Positions 42,113-50,931 of a DNA stretch of 59,975 nucleotides are shown in pieces (the stretch's first letter is position 1; each line of letters begins with the position of its first letter). The notes beneath the pieces are model-generated. The model saw only the letters and a list, made by a program, of their open reading frames with translations. It did not search any database and was not told the DNA's origin. Location of the stretch: the NCBI GenBank assembly GCA_012837605.1, contig DUQV01000071.1, forward strand, positions 1 to 59,975. Reading direction: 5' to 3'. The position numbers were made by a program, and so were the translations under genes. Source of the stretch: Clostridiales bacterium (GTDB taxonomy: Bacteria; Bacillota; Clostridia; Lachnospirales; Lachnospiraceae).

Positions 42113-43891
42113 ATGAAAATCTTATTAGTAGCCATAGACGCCAAATATATTCATACAAACCTTGCTGTTCACAGCCTAAGGTCTTATTCAGACGGATACA
42201 GGGATAGTATTTTTATTTCTCAGTATTCGATAAATCATACTAAAGAGGAAATTTTACGCGGAATATATCTTCATAAGGCAGATATTGTGGCATTTTCATG
42301 CTATATATGGAATATAGCTATGATATTACGGATTATTGAAAGTCTGAAAAAGGTACAACCTCAGGTTAAGATATGGTTCGGAGGTCCTGAAGTATCCTAT
42401 AATGTCAGAGAATACCTGTTAAAATATAAGGAACTTGATGGTATAGTAATTGGAGAGGGTGAGAAGACATTTTATGAGCTTGTTGAGTATTATCAAAGAG
42501 ATGGTAAGGAGCTTGATAATATTAATGGTATTGCATTTAAAGACAGTGCAAGAAAGGATCAGGAAGCCCATAAGAAAGATGGGGAGGTTATACAGACACC
42601 GCCACGAAGGTTAATGCCGCTAAATGATATCCCTTTTGCTTACCCCGATATAGATACCCATAGGAATAAGATTATATATTATGAAAGCAGTCGCGGATGT
42701 CCGTATTCATGCAGTTATTGTCTATCCTCTGCTCAAAGAGGTGTAAGGTATCGCAGTTTGGATCTTGTGAAATCAGAGCTTAAGATTTTTTTAGAACATA
42801 AGATACCTCAGATTAAATTTGTTGACAGAACTTTTAACTGCAATAAAGAGCGTGCCATGGAAATTTGGAAGTTTATTAAGGAGCATGATAATGGCATAAC
42901 TAATTTTCATTTTGAGATTACGGCAGATTTATTAAGTAATGAGGAGTTAGAAATCTTAGACAGCTTAAGACCGGGACTCATTCAATTTGAAATCGGAGTA
43001 CAGACAACCAATCCCGATACAATGAAGGTTATCAGGAGAAAGGTGGATTTTAACAGACTGTCTGCTAATGTGAAGCACATAAGAAATTCACATAACATCC
43101 ATCAGCATCTGGACCTGATTGCAGGACTTCCGCTTGAGGATTATTCTTCATTTGAAAAATCCTTTAAGGATGTTTATCAGCTAAAGCCTGACCAGCTTCA
43201 GCTTGGATTTTTAAAGGTTCTTAAGGGTTCTGCAATTGAGAGCGAATGTAAGGACTATGGGATTGTTTATAACAGTGAACCTCCTTATGAGGTTTTATAT
43301 ACGAAGCACCTTACCTATGATGAGATAATAGAGCTTAAGGGCATTAGCGATATGGTAGAGATTTATTATAACAGCGGCCAGTTTGTGTATTCCATGGAGT
43401 ATCTTGAGCACTTTTTTGATACTCCTATGAAGCTGTATGCTTCACTATACCATTATTACAATGAGAACGGGCTTTACGAATTATCACATTCAAGAATTAA
43501 GCGATATGAAATCCTGTTGGAATTTTATAAGGATATTATGAATGATAAGACCAAAGATGATGAATATAATAATGAAATGCTTATAAATGATGCTAAAGAA
43601 AGACTTGCGGTATTTAAAGAAATACTTGTTTTTGATATTTGCTTGAGAGAGGCATTGAAAAACAGACCGGATTATTCCGGAACTCCTATTCCTTATCATA
43701 AATTCAAACAAATAAGTGAAAACCATAAGATTAAGGGATCAAGGATACATCTTGAGAAATTTGATTTTGACGTTATGAAATCGGCAAGGCAGGGTAAAGC
43801 CATAAAGGGTGAATGTATTATTTTATTTGATTATGATAACAGGGATCCAATAACAAAGTCAGCAAATATCAAAGTTATTAAAGAAGAATAG
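42113..43891 (+). CDS. B12-binding-domain radical SAM protein
   Basis: The 592-residue protein has an N-terminal cobalamin-binding fold (about 1-145; KILLVAIDAKYIHTNLAVHS, IWFGGPEVSYN and IGEGEKTFYELV), a radical SAM barrel with the cluster motif C196-x3-C200-x2-C203 (in GCPYSCSYC) and a C-terminal DUF4080-like domain. The usual cobalamin histidine DxHxxG is not plain. Substrate unknown; relatives include methyltransferases acting on unactivated carbons. The AAAGGAACGACAGCC site is between the ATG and the structured RNA. Confidence 0.88.
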   Translation: MKILLVAIDAKYIHTNLAVHSLRSYSDGYRDSIFISQYSINHTKEEILRGIYLHKADIVAFSCYIWNIAMILRIIESLKKVQPQVKIWFGGPEVSYNVREYLLKYKELDGIVIGEGEKTFYELVEYYQRDGKELDNINGIAFKDSARKDQEAHKKDGEVIQTPPRRLMPLNDIPFAYPDIDTHRNKIIYYESSRGCPYSCSYCLSSAQRGVRYRSLDLVKSELKIFLEHKIPQIKFVDRTFNCNKERAMEIWKFIKEHDNGITNFHFEITADLLSNEELEILDSLRPGLIQFEIGVQTTNPDTMKVIRRKVDFNRLSANVKHIRNSHNIHQHLDLIAGLPLEDYSSFEKSFKDVYQLKPDQLQLGFLKVLKGSAIESECKDYGIVYNSEPPYEVLYTKHLTYDEIIELKGISDMVEIYYNSGQFVYSMEYLEHFFDTPMKLYASLYHYYNENGLYELSHSRIKRYEILLEFYKDIMNDKTKDDEYNNEMLINDAKERLAVFKEILVFDICLREALKNRPDYSGTPIPYHKFKQISENHKIKGSRIHLEKFDFDVMKSARQGKAIKGECIILFDYDNRDPITKSANIKVIKEE

Positions 43892-43902
43892 AGGGATATC
43901 AT

Positions 43903-44577
43903 ATGGCCGGTACCGGAATATCCAAAAAAGAAAAAGTAAGAATACAAAACATAATATCTTCTCTTAACAGAGTATATGGTACAGAGGGTAGATGCTTTTT
44001 AAATTATGAAACGCCTTGGCAGCTGCTGATTGCAACTATTCTAAGTGCTCAATGTACGGACGAAAGAGTTAATCAGGTTACAGATAAGCTATTTAAAAAA
44101 TATACCCGCCTTGAGGATTTTGCATACGCAGATATTAGAGAGTTAGAGAGGGATATTCATTCCACAGGTTTTTATAGAAATAAAGCAAAGAATATTATTG
44201 CTTGTGCACATAGGCTTTTGACCGAGTATAACGGGATTGTTCCGAAAGAGATAGAGGAATTAACAAGTCTTGCCGGGGTAGGGAGAAAAACCGCGAATGT
44301 TATAAGAGGAAATATTTATAATGAGCCCAGCATAGTTGTGGATACACATGTAAAAAGGGTTTCTAATCGCCTAGGGCTTACTAAGGAAGAAGATCCGGTT
44401 AAGATAGAATTCGAATTAATGAAAAAGCTCCCCAGAGAACAGTGGATACCATACAACATTCAGATCATAACTCATGGAAGAAGTATCTGTAATGCAAGAA
44501 ATCCAAAGTGTGAGCAATGCTTTTTAAGAGAATACTGTACATATGGTATGAAGATATATGGGGCTAAGAATAAATAA
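43903..44577 (+). CDS. nth: Endonuclease III
   Basis: Base-excision repair glycosylase/AP lyase for oxidised pyrimidines. The 224-residue protein shows the helix-hairpin-helix SLAGVGRKTANVIRGN (near 124), the catalytic aspartate in VDTHVKRVSNRLG (near 146) and the [4Fe-4S] loop C-x6-C-x2-C-x5-C within CNARNPKCEQCFLREYC near the C-terminus. The catalytic lysine is in SLAGVGRKTAN. GAGGGATATCAT precedes the ATG, 11 bases after the radical SAM gene. Confidence 0.97.
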   Translation: MAGTGISKKEKVRIQNIISSLNRVYGTEGRCFLNYETPWQLLIATILSAQCTDERVNQVTDKLFKKYTRLEDFAYADIRELERDIHSTGFYRNKAKNIIACAHRLLTEYNGIVPKEIEELTSLAGVGRKTANVIRGNIYNEPSIVVDTHVKRVSNRLGLTKEEDPVKIEFELMKKLPREQWIPYNIQIITHGRSICNARNPKCEQCFLREYCTYGMKIYGAKNK

Positions 44578-44679
44578 TGAGAAATTGTCCTTGAATGATA
44601 TGATGAAATAATTTAAAATATTAATCATAATTAACCATGTTTCCAAATGTTTACAGACGGAAAATCACCTGATTATATC

Positions 44680-45288
44680 CTAAGCTCTATGCTTTTGTAT
44701 TTTTCTTAATAGAGCTTCTTTATCCCGAATAGGGGTAGAGTTGATTTTATCAATCAATAGGTCGATTTTATTATAAAAACCTAATTCAGAATAGATTTTT
44801 GCCAGCAGTTCAAAGGTTTTGTGGGCATCTGAATTGCAGTCTAAAGCTGCTTCAAGAACAGACAGAGCATCATTATGACAGCCGTTTATGTATAAACGTT
44901 CGCCCCATTTATTTAGTGTTGCAATCAGAACCGTATAATTATTGTCATATTCAGAAAGTAATTTTAAATTTGATACACCATATTTTAATTTTAAATCTGT
45001 GTTAGAAAAACCATTTAAATTGAGTATTTTTTTATTAGAATGTGAGAGAATAGTATCACGGTATGAATTTATTGTGGGATCAGGATGATTGTCCATAGGT
45101 AGTTTTTCTATTGGGACAGATATATAATCTAAGCCGGAGATATCAGCTTTTCGTGTCGTGTTTGCCAAGGATTCCTTATTCCAGAATTCGTCTCTGCTTT
45201 TATTTGTAAGCTTATTGCTCTTACCTATCTCATAGTTAAGCCATAGGGCGAAGATAATTAACAGGCATATACAGATAAAATTAACCAT
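44680..45288 (-). CDS. Hypothetical membrane-anchored protein, TPR-like end
   Basis: A 202-residue protein without a recognised family. One N-terminal membrane segment (about 2-18, VNFICICLLIIFALWLN) is followed by a polar linker and a helical C-terminal half (about 105-200) that reads like two or three tetratricopeptide helices: YINGCHNDALSVLEAALDC and KTFELLAKIYSELGFYNKI. The ribosome binding site before the ATG is weak (TGTGAATAACCT). It lies between nth and the small peptide gene, on the opposite strand. Confidence 0.65.
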   Translation of the reverse strand: MVNFICICLLIIFALWLNYEIGKSNKLTNKSRDEFWNKESLANTTRKADISGLDYISVPIEKLPMDNHPDPTINSYRDTILSHSNKKILNLNGFSNTDLKLKYGVSNLKLLSEYDNNYTVLIATLNKWGERLYINGCHNDALSVLEAALDCNSDAHKTFELLAKIYSELGFYNKIDLLIDKINSTPIRDKEALLRKIQKHRA

Positions 45289-45383
45289 AGGTTATTCACA
45301 GCCTTTCGGAATCTATATAAACATTAAAAAAGAGGAAGGTTTCAACCAACGTGCGAAAATATGTACAGGAGCGAGGTGATATT

Positions 45384-45491
45384 GTGTTAAATTGGCATAA
45401 TAAGAGAACCAGAAAAATAATATCTACCATAATAATAATTCTTCTTGTTATTTCAATGACTTTACCGATGATACTTAGTATATTTAAATAA
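45384..45491 (+). CDS. 35-residue single-span membrane peptide
   Basis: GTG start with GAGGTGAT seven bases upstream. The peptide is MLNWHNKRTRKIISTI, then a hydrophobic IIIILLVISMTLPMILSIF and K. Basic N-terminus plus one membrane span in this size resembles Prli42-like peptides of Firmicutes, but the sequence is too short to prove that. Nothing of the minus-strand reading in this place is convincing. Possible terminator at 45500. Confidence 0.6.
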   Translation: MLNWHNKRTRKIISTIIIILLVISMTLPMILSIFK

Positions 45492-45499
45492 TATACATA

Positions 45500-45533
45500 A
45501 CTCAATAAGAATTGTCAATTGAGTAAGATTTTC
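45500..45533 (+). terminator. Probable terminator of the small membrane peptide gene
   Basis: ACTCAAT (45500-45506) and ATTGAGT (45518-45524) form a 7-bp stem, followed by AAGATTTTCTT. Confidence 0.45.
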
Positions 45534-45561
45534 TTGATTCTTCCTGAGTTTGTGTTAAAAT
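45534..45561 (+). promoter_or_regulatory. Promoter of the VanW gene
   Basis: TTGATT (45534-45539), 16 bases, then TG-T and TAAAAT (45556-45561). About 70 bases before the ATG at 45630. Confidence 0.55.
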
Positions 45562-45629
45562 AGGAAGAAATCATAAAAACACCGGGAAAATCATGTATCA
45601 ATATTGTTATTCTTAGGAGGGAGGTTTAT

Positions 45630-47174
45630 ATGGAAAAGCGCGTGACTTATTTTTACGCGGTTATAGTATTAACCATTTCCTTGGTGGTATTTGGGAACGC
45701 CTCTTGTGCATATGCAGCTGAAAACAATAGGATAACTAAGGGTGTTTTTATTGATGGAGTTGATGTTGGCGGTTTAACTGTTAAAGAAGCCGAAGAAAAA
45801 ATTGAAAATTATGTACGTGAACTTCGGGATAGAGAGATATCAATACAAGTATATAATAATATGGTTACTGCCAAGATTGGAGACCTAGGGTATTCATATA
45901 AGACAAGAAATGTCATTGAACAGGCGCTTAAGCTTGGAACAACAGGAAACCTTATCAGAAGGTATAAGGATTTAAAGGATATTGAACATGACGGGATTAA
46001 TTATTCTCTGAAATATACGCTGGATGAAAACCTTGTCAGAGAATTAGTGTCAACCAAGGTGACAGAATTCAATATAGAACCGGTAAATGCTACCGTAGCA
46101 AGAATAAATGGGGAAATGGTCTACACAGACCATGTACCGGGCAAAAAGGTAAATGTTGATGCGACTGTATCAAGCATCATTGATACGATATCAAATGCAT
46201 GGGATAAAAACAACATTATTTTAGATGCTTATATGGAGGATGTTGCTCCTATCTATACAATAGAGATTGTGGAAAAGTGCAATACGCTTTTAGGCAGCTT
46301 TAGTACAGAGTATGCGGATTCTGCCGAGGGGCGTGCGGCAAATCTTGCTAATGGAGCCAGACTTATTAATAATACAGTTGTTTATCCGGGAGAAGTTTTT
46401 TCCGGTTACGAACATTTGGCCCCATTTAACAGTAAGAACGGATATTATAAAGCAGGGGCATATAAGGAAGGAAAGGTCATTGACAGTGTTGGCGGAGGTG
46501 CTTGTCAAGTTACCACGACATTATATAATGCGGTATTGGAAGCTGAATTGGAGGTCGTTGAGCGACATGCCCATTCAATGACAATAAGCTATGTGGATTT
46601 ATCCAGGGATGCAGCCATAGCCGGAACTTATAAAGATTTAAAATTTAAGAATAATACGGATGTTCCCATACTGATTCAAGCTTATACGAAGGGACGGAGA
46701 ATTACTTTCAATATATGGGGGCATGAAACCAGAGACACAAACAGCAGAAAAATAGTATTTGAGACCAGAGTGTTATCTGAGACACCTCCACCTCCCGATG
46801 TTATTTATGAGGATCCATCAAAACCGGTGACCTACAAGAAGGTGACTCAGTCAGCTCACACCGGTTATAGGGCGGAGCTTTATAAAATAGTTTATGAAAA
46901 TGGTGTTGAAGTCAGCAGAACACTTATAAATAAAAGCAGTTATAATCCTGCTCCAAGGTATATTACGGTAGGAACTAAAGAAGTTGAAAAAGTTCCCGAT
47001 AATCCTGAGGGAGCGGATAGTGATGACAATAATGATCAGGAATGGGATTCTGATTTTGATAATAATCAGGAGGAGCAAGACACACAGAATAATACAGACA
47101 ATCAGAATGAACAGCTTCAGGATGACGTCTATTGGGATTCTGATTGGGATGAGGAAGGTCTTGAGGATGAATAA
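45630..47174 (+). CDS. Secreted VanW-family protein
   Basis: The 514-residue protein has a signal peptide (about 1-31, ending CAYAAEN) and two N-terminal peptidoglycan-binding-like domains (about 35-200, starting KGVFIDGVDVGGLTVKEAE). The VanW domain follows (about 215-370) with GSFSTEYADSAEGRAANL, YPGEVFSGY and VGGGACQVTTTLYNAVL. A G5-like segment precedes an acidic low-complexity tail (rich in D, N, Q, E and W). The VanW role is unknown, but it goes with cell-wall synthesis or glycopeptide resistance clusters; no van genes lie here. AGGAGGGAGG precedes the ATG. Confidence 0.88.
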   Translation: MEKRVTYFYAVIVLTISLVVFGNASCAYAAENNRITKGVFIDGVDVGGLTVKEAEEKIENYVRELRDREISIQVYNNMVTAKIGDLGYSYKTRNVIEQALKLGTTGNLIRRYKDLKDIEHDGINYSLKYTLDENLVRELVSTKVTEFNIEPVNATVARINGEMVYTDHVPGKKVNVDATVSSIIDTISNAWDKNNIILDAYMEDVAPIYTIEIVEKCNTLLGSFSTEYADSAEGRAANLANGARLINNTVVYPGEVFSGYEHLAPFNSKNGYYKAGAYKEGKVIDSVGGGACQVTTTLYNAVLEAELEVVERHAHSMTISYVDLSRDAAIAGTYKDLKFKNNTDVPILIQAYTKGRRITFNIWGHETRDTNSRKIVFETRVLSETPPPPDVIYEDPSKPVTYKKVTQSAHTGYRAELYKIVYENGVEVSRTLINKSSYNPAPRYITVGTKEVEKVPDNPEGADSDDNNDQEWDSDFDNNQEEQDTQNNTDNQNEQLQDDVYWDSDWDEEGLEDE

Positions 47175-47198
47175 AACAGCAGGATTAGGAGGTATCTT

Positions 47199-48182
47199 AT
47201 GAAGATTGGAAAGATACCCGAGGTGGTTTTGAAAAGGTCTGTTTTAAAACAGATTAAGCATAGAAGAGAAGAAGTGCTGGTAGGCCCTGCCATAGGAGAG
47301 GACTGCAGCATAATTGATCTTAACGGTGACGAAGTAATTGTAATGTCCACAGATCCCATCACGGGAACGGTTAAGGACATCGGAACCCTTGCGATTCATA
47401 TAACTGCTAATGATATAGCTTCCAGTGGTGCTGATGTTATTGGCGTAATGCTTTCGGTATTACTGCCTGAAAACACGACAGAAGCTGAGCTAAGGAATAT
47501 GATGCATGATGTTGACAAGGTTTGTGAACAGTTGGGTATCGAGGTTCTTGGCGGACATACAGAGGTAACCAAGACGGTGTGTCAGCCGATTGTTACCGTA
47601 ACCGGTATTGGAAAGATGAAGAAATCAGATATGATTAAGACATCAGGAGCAAGACCCGGTCAGGAAATTGTTATGACTAAATGGGCGGGCTTGGAAGGAA
47701 CAGCTATAATAGCAAAAGAGAAAGAGAAAGAGCTGCTTTCCAAGTATCCTGCAGATTTTATCAAAGAAGCACAAAAAATGATTGATTACATATCTGTGGT
47801 TCCCGAATCAAAGATTGCCATGAAGGTTGGTATAACCTCAATGCATGATGTTACGGAGGGCGGAATATTCGGAGCATTATGGGAAATCGGTGCAGCGGGC
47901 AGAGTTGGGCTTGAGGTGGATTTGCAGAAAATTCAGCTTAGACAGGAGACAGTTGAGATATGTGAATTCTTTGACCTTAATCCATATATGCTTATTTCAA
48001 GCGGCTGCATGTTAATTGTATGTGATAAAGCCAATCTGTTAGTGGACAAACTTAAAGAGGAAGGGATACCGGCCTGTATTATTGGACGCATAGTAGAGGG
48101 AAATGATCGGATTGTTATTAACGGTGATGAAAAGAGATACTTGGAACCACCCAGAATGGATGAATTATATAAGGTGATGTGA
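47199..48182 (+). CDS. AIR-synthase-related protein (HypE/ThiL-like)
   Basis: The 327-residue ATP-binding protein of the PurM/AIR-synthase superfamily. The N-terminal half has GPAIGEDCSIID and STDPITGTVKDIGTLAIH, then HITANDIASSGADVIGVMLS; the C-terminal half has SMHDVTEGGIFGALWEI and SSGCMLI. It lacks the HypE C-terminal cysteine (it ends DELYKVM) and hyp genes are absent, so it is not a standard HypE. A phosphotransfer role on a small molecule is likely. AGGAGGTATCTT precedes the ATG. Confidence 0.8.
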   Translation: MKIGKIPEVVLKRSVLKQIKHRREEVLVGPAIGEDCSIIDLNGDEVIVMSTDPITGTVKDIGTLAIHITANDIASSGADVIGVMLSVLLPENTTEAELRNMMHDVDKVCEQLGIEVLGGHTEVTKTVCQPIVTVTGIGKMKKSDMIKTSGARPGQEIVMTKWAGLEGTAIIAKEKEKELLSKYPADFIKEAQKMIDYISVVPESKIAMKVGITSMHDVTEGGIFGALWEIGAAGRVGLEVDLQKIQLRQETVEICEFFDLNPYMLISSGCMLIVCDKANLLVDKLKEEGIPACIIGRIVEGNDRIVINGDEKRYLEPPRMDELYKVM

Positions 48183-48225
48183 ACAAATAATAAACCGACG
48201 TTGGTGTCAGAATGAGAGGTAAGGT

Positions 48226-48711
48226 ATGAGAGAAAAGATACTATCAGCTATTGACAAAAACAGCAAATTATCTGCAGCGGATCTGGCTATTATGTTAGGA
48301 TCCACTGAAGAAGAAGTAAAGGCAATTATTAAGCAGCTTGAGGATGAACATATTATATGCGGATATCCAACCTTAATTAATTGGGATAAGGTTAATAATG
48401 GTGAGAGAGTTACCGCCTTGATTGAGGTGAAGGTTACTCCACAGAGGGGGTTGGGATTTGATAAAATTGCTGAAAGAATCTATCGGTTTGATGAGGTTCA
48501 ATCGGTTTATCTTATGTCCGGCGGATTTGATCTAACGGTAATTATTGAGGGTAAAACCATGAAAGAGGTTGCTAATTTTGTATCAGCAAAACTGGCTCCA
48601 ATGGATGGAGTGCAAAGTACTTCTACTCATTTTGTTTTAAAAAAATATAAAGAACATGGTCTGCCTCTGGAACAGGATAAGCGAGATGAAAGGATGTTGA
48701 TTAGCCCTTGA
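48226..48711 (+). CDS. Lrp/AsnC-family regulator
   Basis: The 161-residue regulator has an N-terminal helix-turn-helix (about 1-58, REKILSAIDKNSKLSAADLA) and an AsnC-type effector domain (about 65-145) with VEVKVTPQRGLGFDK and VYLMSGGFDLTVIIEG. The stop codon overlaps the TTG start of the aminotransferase gene (TTGA), so the pair is translationally coupled. It probably senses an amino acid handled by that enzyme. Confidence 0.9.
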   Translation: MREKILSAIDKNSKLSAADLAIMLGSTEEEVKAIIKQLEDEHIICGYPTLINWDKVNNGERVTALIEVKVTPQRGLGFDKIAERIYRFDEVQSVYLMSGGFDLTVIIEGKTMKEVANFVSAKLAPMDGVQSTSTHFVLKKYKEHGLPLEQDKRDERMLISP

Positions 48712-49880
48712 GAAATCCACTATCGAAAAATGTAATAAGTATTCAGCCATCAGGAATCAGAAAGTTCTTTGATATTGTAACTGAGATGAAGGATGCCATT
48801 TCATTAGGTGTTGGAGAACCTGATTTTGACACGCCCTGGCGTATTAGAGAAGAAGGTATATATTCTTTAGAGAAAGGCCGAACCTTTTATACATCAAATT
48901 CAGGTCTTAAAGAACTGAAAATTGAAATCTGTAATTATCTAAACAGGAGATTTGGCTTACAATATGATTATGAGCATGAAACTCTGGTTACTGTAGGAGG
49001 AAGTGAAGCCATTGATTTGGCTTTTCGTGCAATGATTGATAAAGGTGATGAGGTACTTATACCTCAGCCCTGCTATGTGTCTTATCATCCCTGCACACTC
49101 CTTGCCGGAGGGGTGCCTGTTGTCATCAATCTTAAGGGAGAAAATGATTTTAAATTGACAAGGCAGGAGCTTATCTCAGCAATTACGGATAAAACCAAGA
49201 TATTAGTGCTTGCATATCCAAATAATCCTACAGGTGCTGTTATGGATTATGAGGATTTGAAGGATATTGTTGATGTAATTATTGATAATGATTTATATGT
49301 AGTTTCTGATGAGATATATTCAGAACTTACCTATAAAAACAGGCATGTGTCCATAGCATCCTTCCCCGGTATGAAGGAGCGTACAATTGTAATAAATGGA
49401 TTTTCAAAATCTTATGCTATGACAGGATGGAGACTTGGTTATGCCACCGGACCTGCCAATATTATAGAACAGATGACCAAGATACATCAATTTGCGATAA
49501 TGTGTGCTCCTACCACTAGCCAATATGCAGCGGTCGAAGCATTGAAAAATGGGGATTCTGATGTTGAGATGATGAGAGATGCATATGATAAGCGAAGAAG
49601 GTTTCTTGTGCATGCATTTAATAATATGGGGCTTTCGTGCTTTGAGCCGTTTGGAGCCTTCTATGTATTTCCAAGTATCAAGAGTTTAAATATGACATCT
49701 GATGAATTTGCCACCCGGTTGCTTATGGAGGAAAAGGTTGCTGTTGTTCCGGGAACAGCGTTTGGAGCATGCGGAGAAGGGTATCTAAGGATATCCTATG
49801 CTTATTCAATTGATAATCTGAGAATTGCAATTGAAAGAATTGAACGATTTGTTAAGAAACACCAAGAAGCTAAAATATAA
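48708..49880 (+). CDS. Class I/II PLP-dependent aminotransferase (PatA/AspB-like)
   Basis: The 390-residue enzyme has ISLGVGEPDFDTP at the N-terminus, LVLAYPNNPTGAVMD, the DEIYSELTY strand and the PLP lysine in NGFSKSYAMTGWRLGY (K near 238). The arginine binding the substrate carboxylate lies in YLRISYAYS near 362. Close to aspartate or aromatic aminotransferases of Clostridia; the donor cannot be fixed from sequence. TTG start overlapping the lrp stop; AAAGGATG lies about 11 bases upstream. Confidence 0.92.
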   Translation: MRNPLSKNVISIQPSGIRKFFDIVTEMKDAISLGVGEPDFDTPWRIREEGIYSLEKGRTFYTSNSGLKELKIEICNYLNRRFGLQYDYEHETLVTVGGSEAIDLAFRAMIDKGDEVLIPQPCYVSYHPCTLLAGGVPVVINLKGENDFKLTRQELISAITDKTKILVLAYPNNPTGAVMDYEDLKDIVDVIIDNDLYVVSDEIYSELTYKNRHVSIASFPGMKERTIVINGFSKSYAMTGWRLGYATGPANIIEQMTKIHQFAIMCAPTTSQYAAVEALKNGDSDVEMMRDAYDKRRRFLVHAFNNMGLSCFEPFGAFYVFPSIKSLNMTSDEFATRLLMEEKVAVVPGTAFGACGEGYLRISYAYSIDNLRIAIERIERFVKKHQEAKI

Positions 49881-49934
49881 TATATATTATGTACGAAAGA
49901 TAGGCTATTGGAAGATACTTAGGAGGTCACATGA

Positions 49935-50375
49935 ATGGCAATGATTAATGTGGATCATATTAACCCCTTTTTAATGGCGTCTACTAAAATATTTAAGGAA
50001 ATGTGCTTTATAGAGCCTAAGTATGGTAAACCTTTTATCAGAGATCCGATATTTTTAGATAATACCATTCTAATAATAATCGGATTTACCGGAAAAATGA
50101 AGGGTCAGGTTATGATATCTTTTGAGCACGAAATAGCATTAGATATTGCATCTAAGATGATAATGATGCCTATTTCGGAGATGGATGATTTCGCAATGAG
50201 TGCAATAAGCGAACTGGGAAATATGATCCTTGGCAATGCTGCCACTATCTTCTCGACTCAAGGAATAGATATCGATATCACACCACCGACTATAGGTAAC
50301 GGCACAATGTCATTTTCTCATACATATACAAAAATATATGTGTTCCATTCGTATATGAGGAAAACAAAAGTATAG
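49935..50375 (+). CDS. cheX: Chemotaxis phosphatase CheX
   Basis: CheX dephosphorylates CheY-P. The 146-residue protein carries the family motif in SAISELGNMILGNAAT (E and N of ExxN near residues 91-94) and the dimer strand KGQVMISFEHE. In the expected motile relatives cheX is often separate from the main che operon, as here. AGGAGGTCAC lies before the ATG at 49935. No other chemotaxis gene is seen in the window. Confidence 0.88.
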   Translation: MAMINVDHINPFLMASTKIFKEMCFIEPKYGKPFIRDPIFLDNTILIIIGFTGKMKGQVMISFEHEIALDIASKMIMMPISEMDDFAMSAISELGNMILGNAATIFSTQGIDIDITPPTIGNGTMSFSHTYTKIYVFHSYMRKTKV

Positions 50376-50407
50376 ATATTAATATTGCTGTTAAGGGTGA
50401 ATAGTAA

Positions 50408-50902
50408 TTGAATATTGTATTATTAGAGCCGGAGATTCCTGCAAATACCGGTAATATCGGCAGAACCTGTGTGGCGACGGGTACTGCTTTGCACTTAATT
50501 GAGCCAATGGGATTTCGCCTGAATGAAAAGCAGATAAAAAGAGCAGGGCTGGATTACTGGGATAATCTGGACTATAAGGTATATGACAGTCTGCATGATT
50601 TTCTGGAAAAAAATAATAATCCTAAGATTTATATGGCCACTACAAAAGCAGTAAAAGCTTATACCGAAGTAAGGTATGAGCCGGACTGCTATATTATGTT
50701 TGGCAAAGAAAGTGCGGGAATTCCTGAGGAACTGCTGCTGACTAATATGGAGAATTGTATCCGTATACCGATGGTAGGAGACATAAGATCATTAAATCTT
50801 GGCAACAGTGCAGCAATTATTATATACGAGGCTTTAAGACAGAACAATTTCCCGGGAATGAATATTCAGGGCAAATGGATTAATCCGGTTGAAACAGAAT
50901 AA
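50408..50902 (+). CDS. trmL: tRNA (cytidine/uridine(34)-2'-O)-methyltransferase TrmL
   Basis: SPOUT methyltransferase of 164 residues modifying the wobble base of tRNA-Leu. It starts MNIVLLEPEIPANTGNIGRT, with LHLIEPMGF, the knot MFGKESAGIPEELL and IPMVGDIRSLNLGNSAAIIIYEALRQ. TTG start with AAGGGTG about eight bases upstream. It converges on the histidine kinase gene with only 29 bases between the stops. Confidence 0.94.
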   Translation: MNIVLLEPEIPANTGNIGRTCVATGTALHLIEPMGFRLNEKQIKRAGLDYWDNLDYKVYDSLHDFLEKNNNPKIYMATTKAVKAYTEVRYEPDCYIMFGKESAGIPEELLLTNMENCIRIPMVGDIRSLNLGNSAAIIIYEALRQNNFPGMNIQGKWINPVETE

Positions 50903-50931
50903 TTATTATTCCATGACTGCAGACTGTAATA

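Noticed and set aside
47199-48182. Calling the AIR-synthase-like gene hypE
   Set aside because: The HypE C-terminal cysteine motif is missing and no other hydrogenase maturation gene is near.
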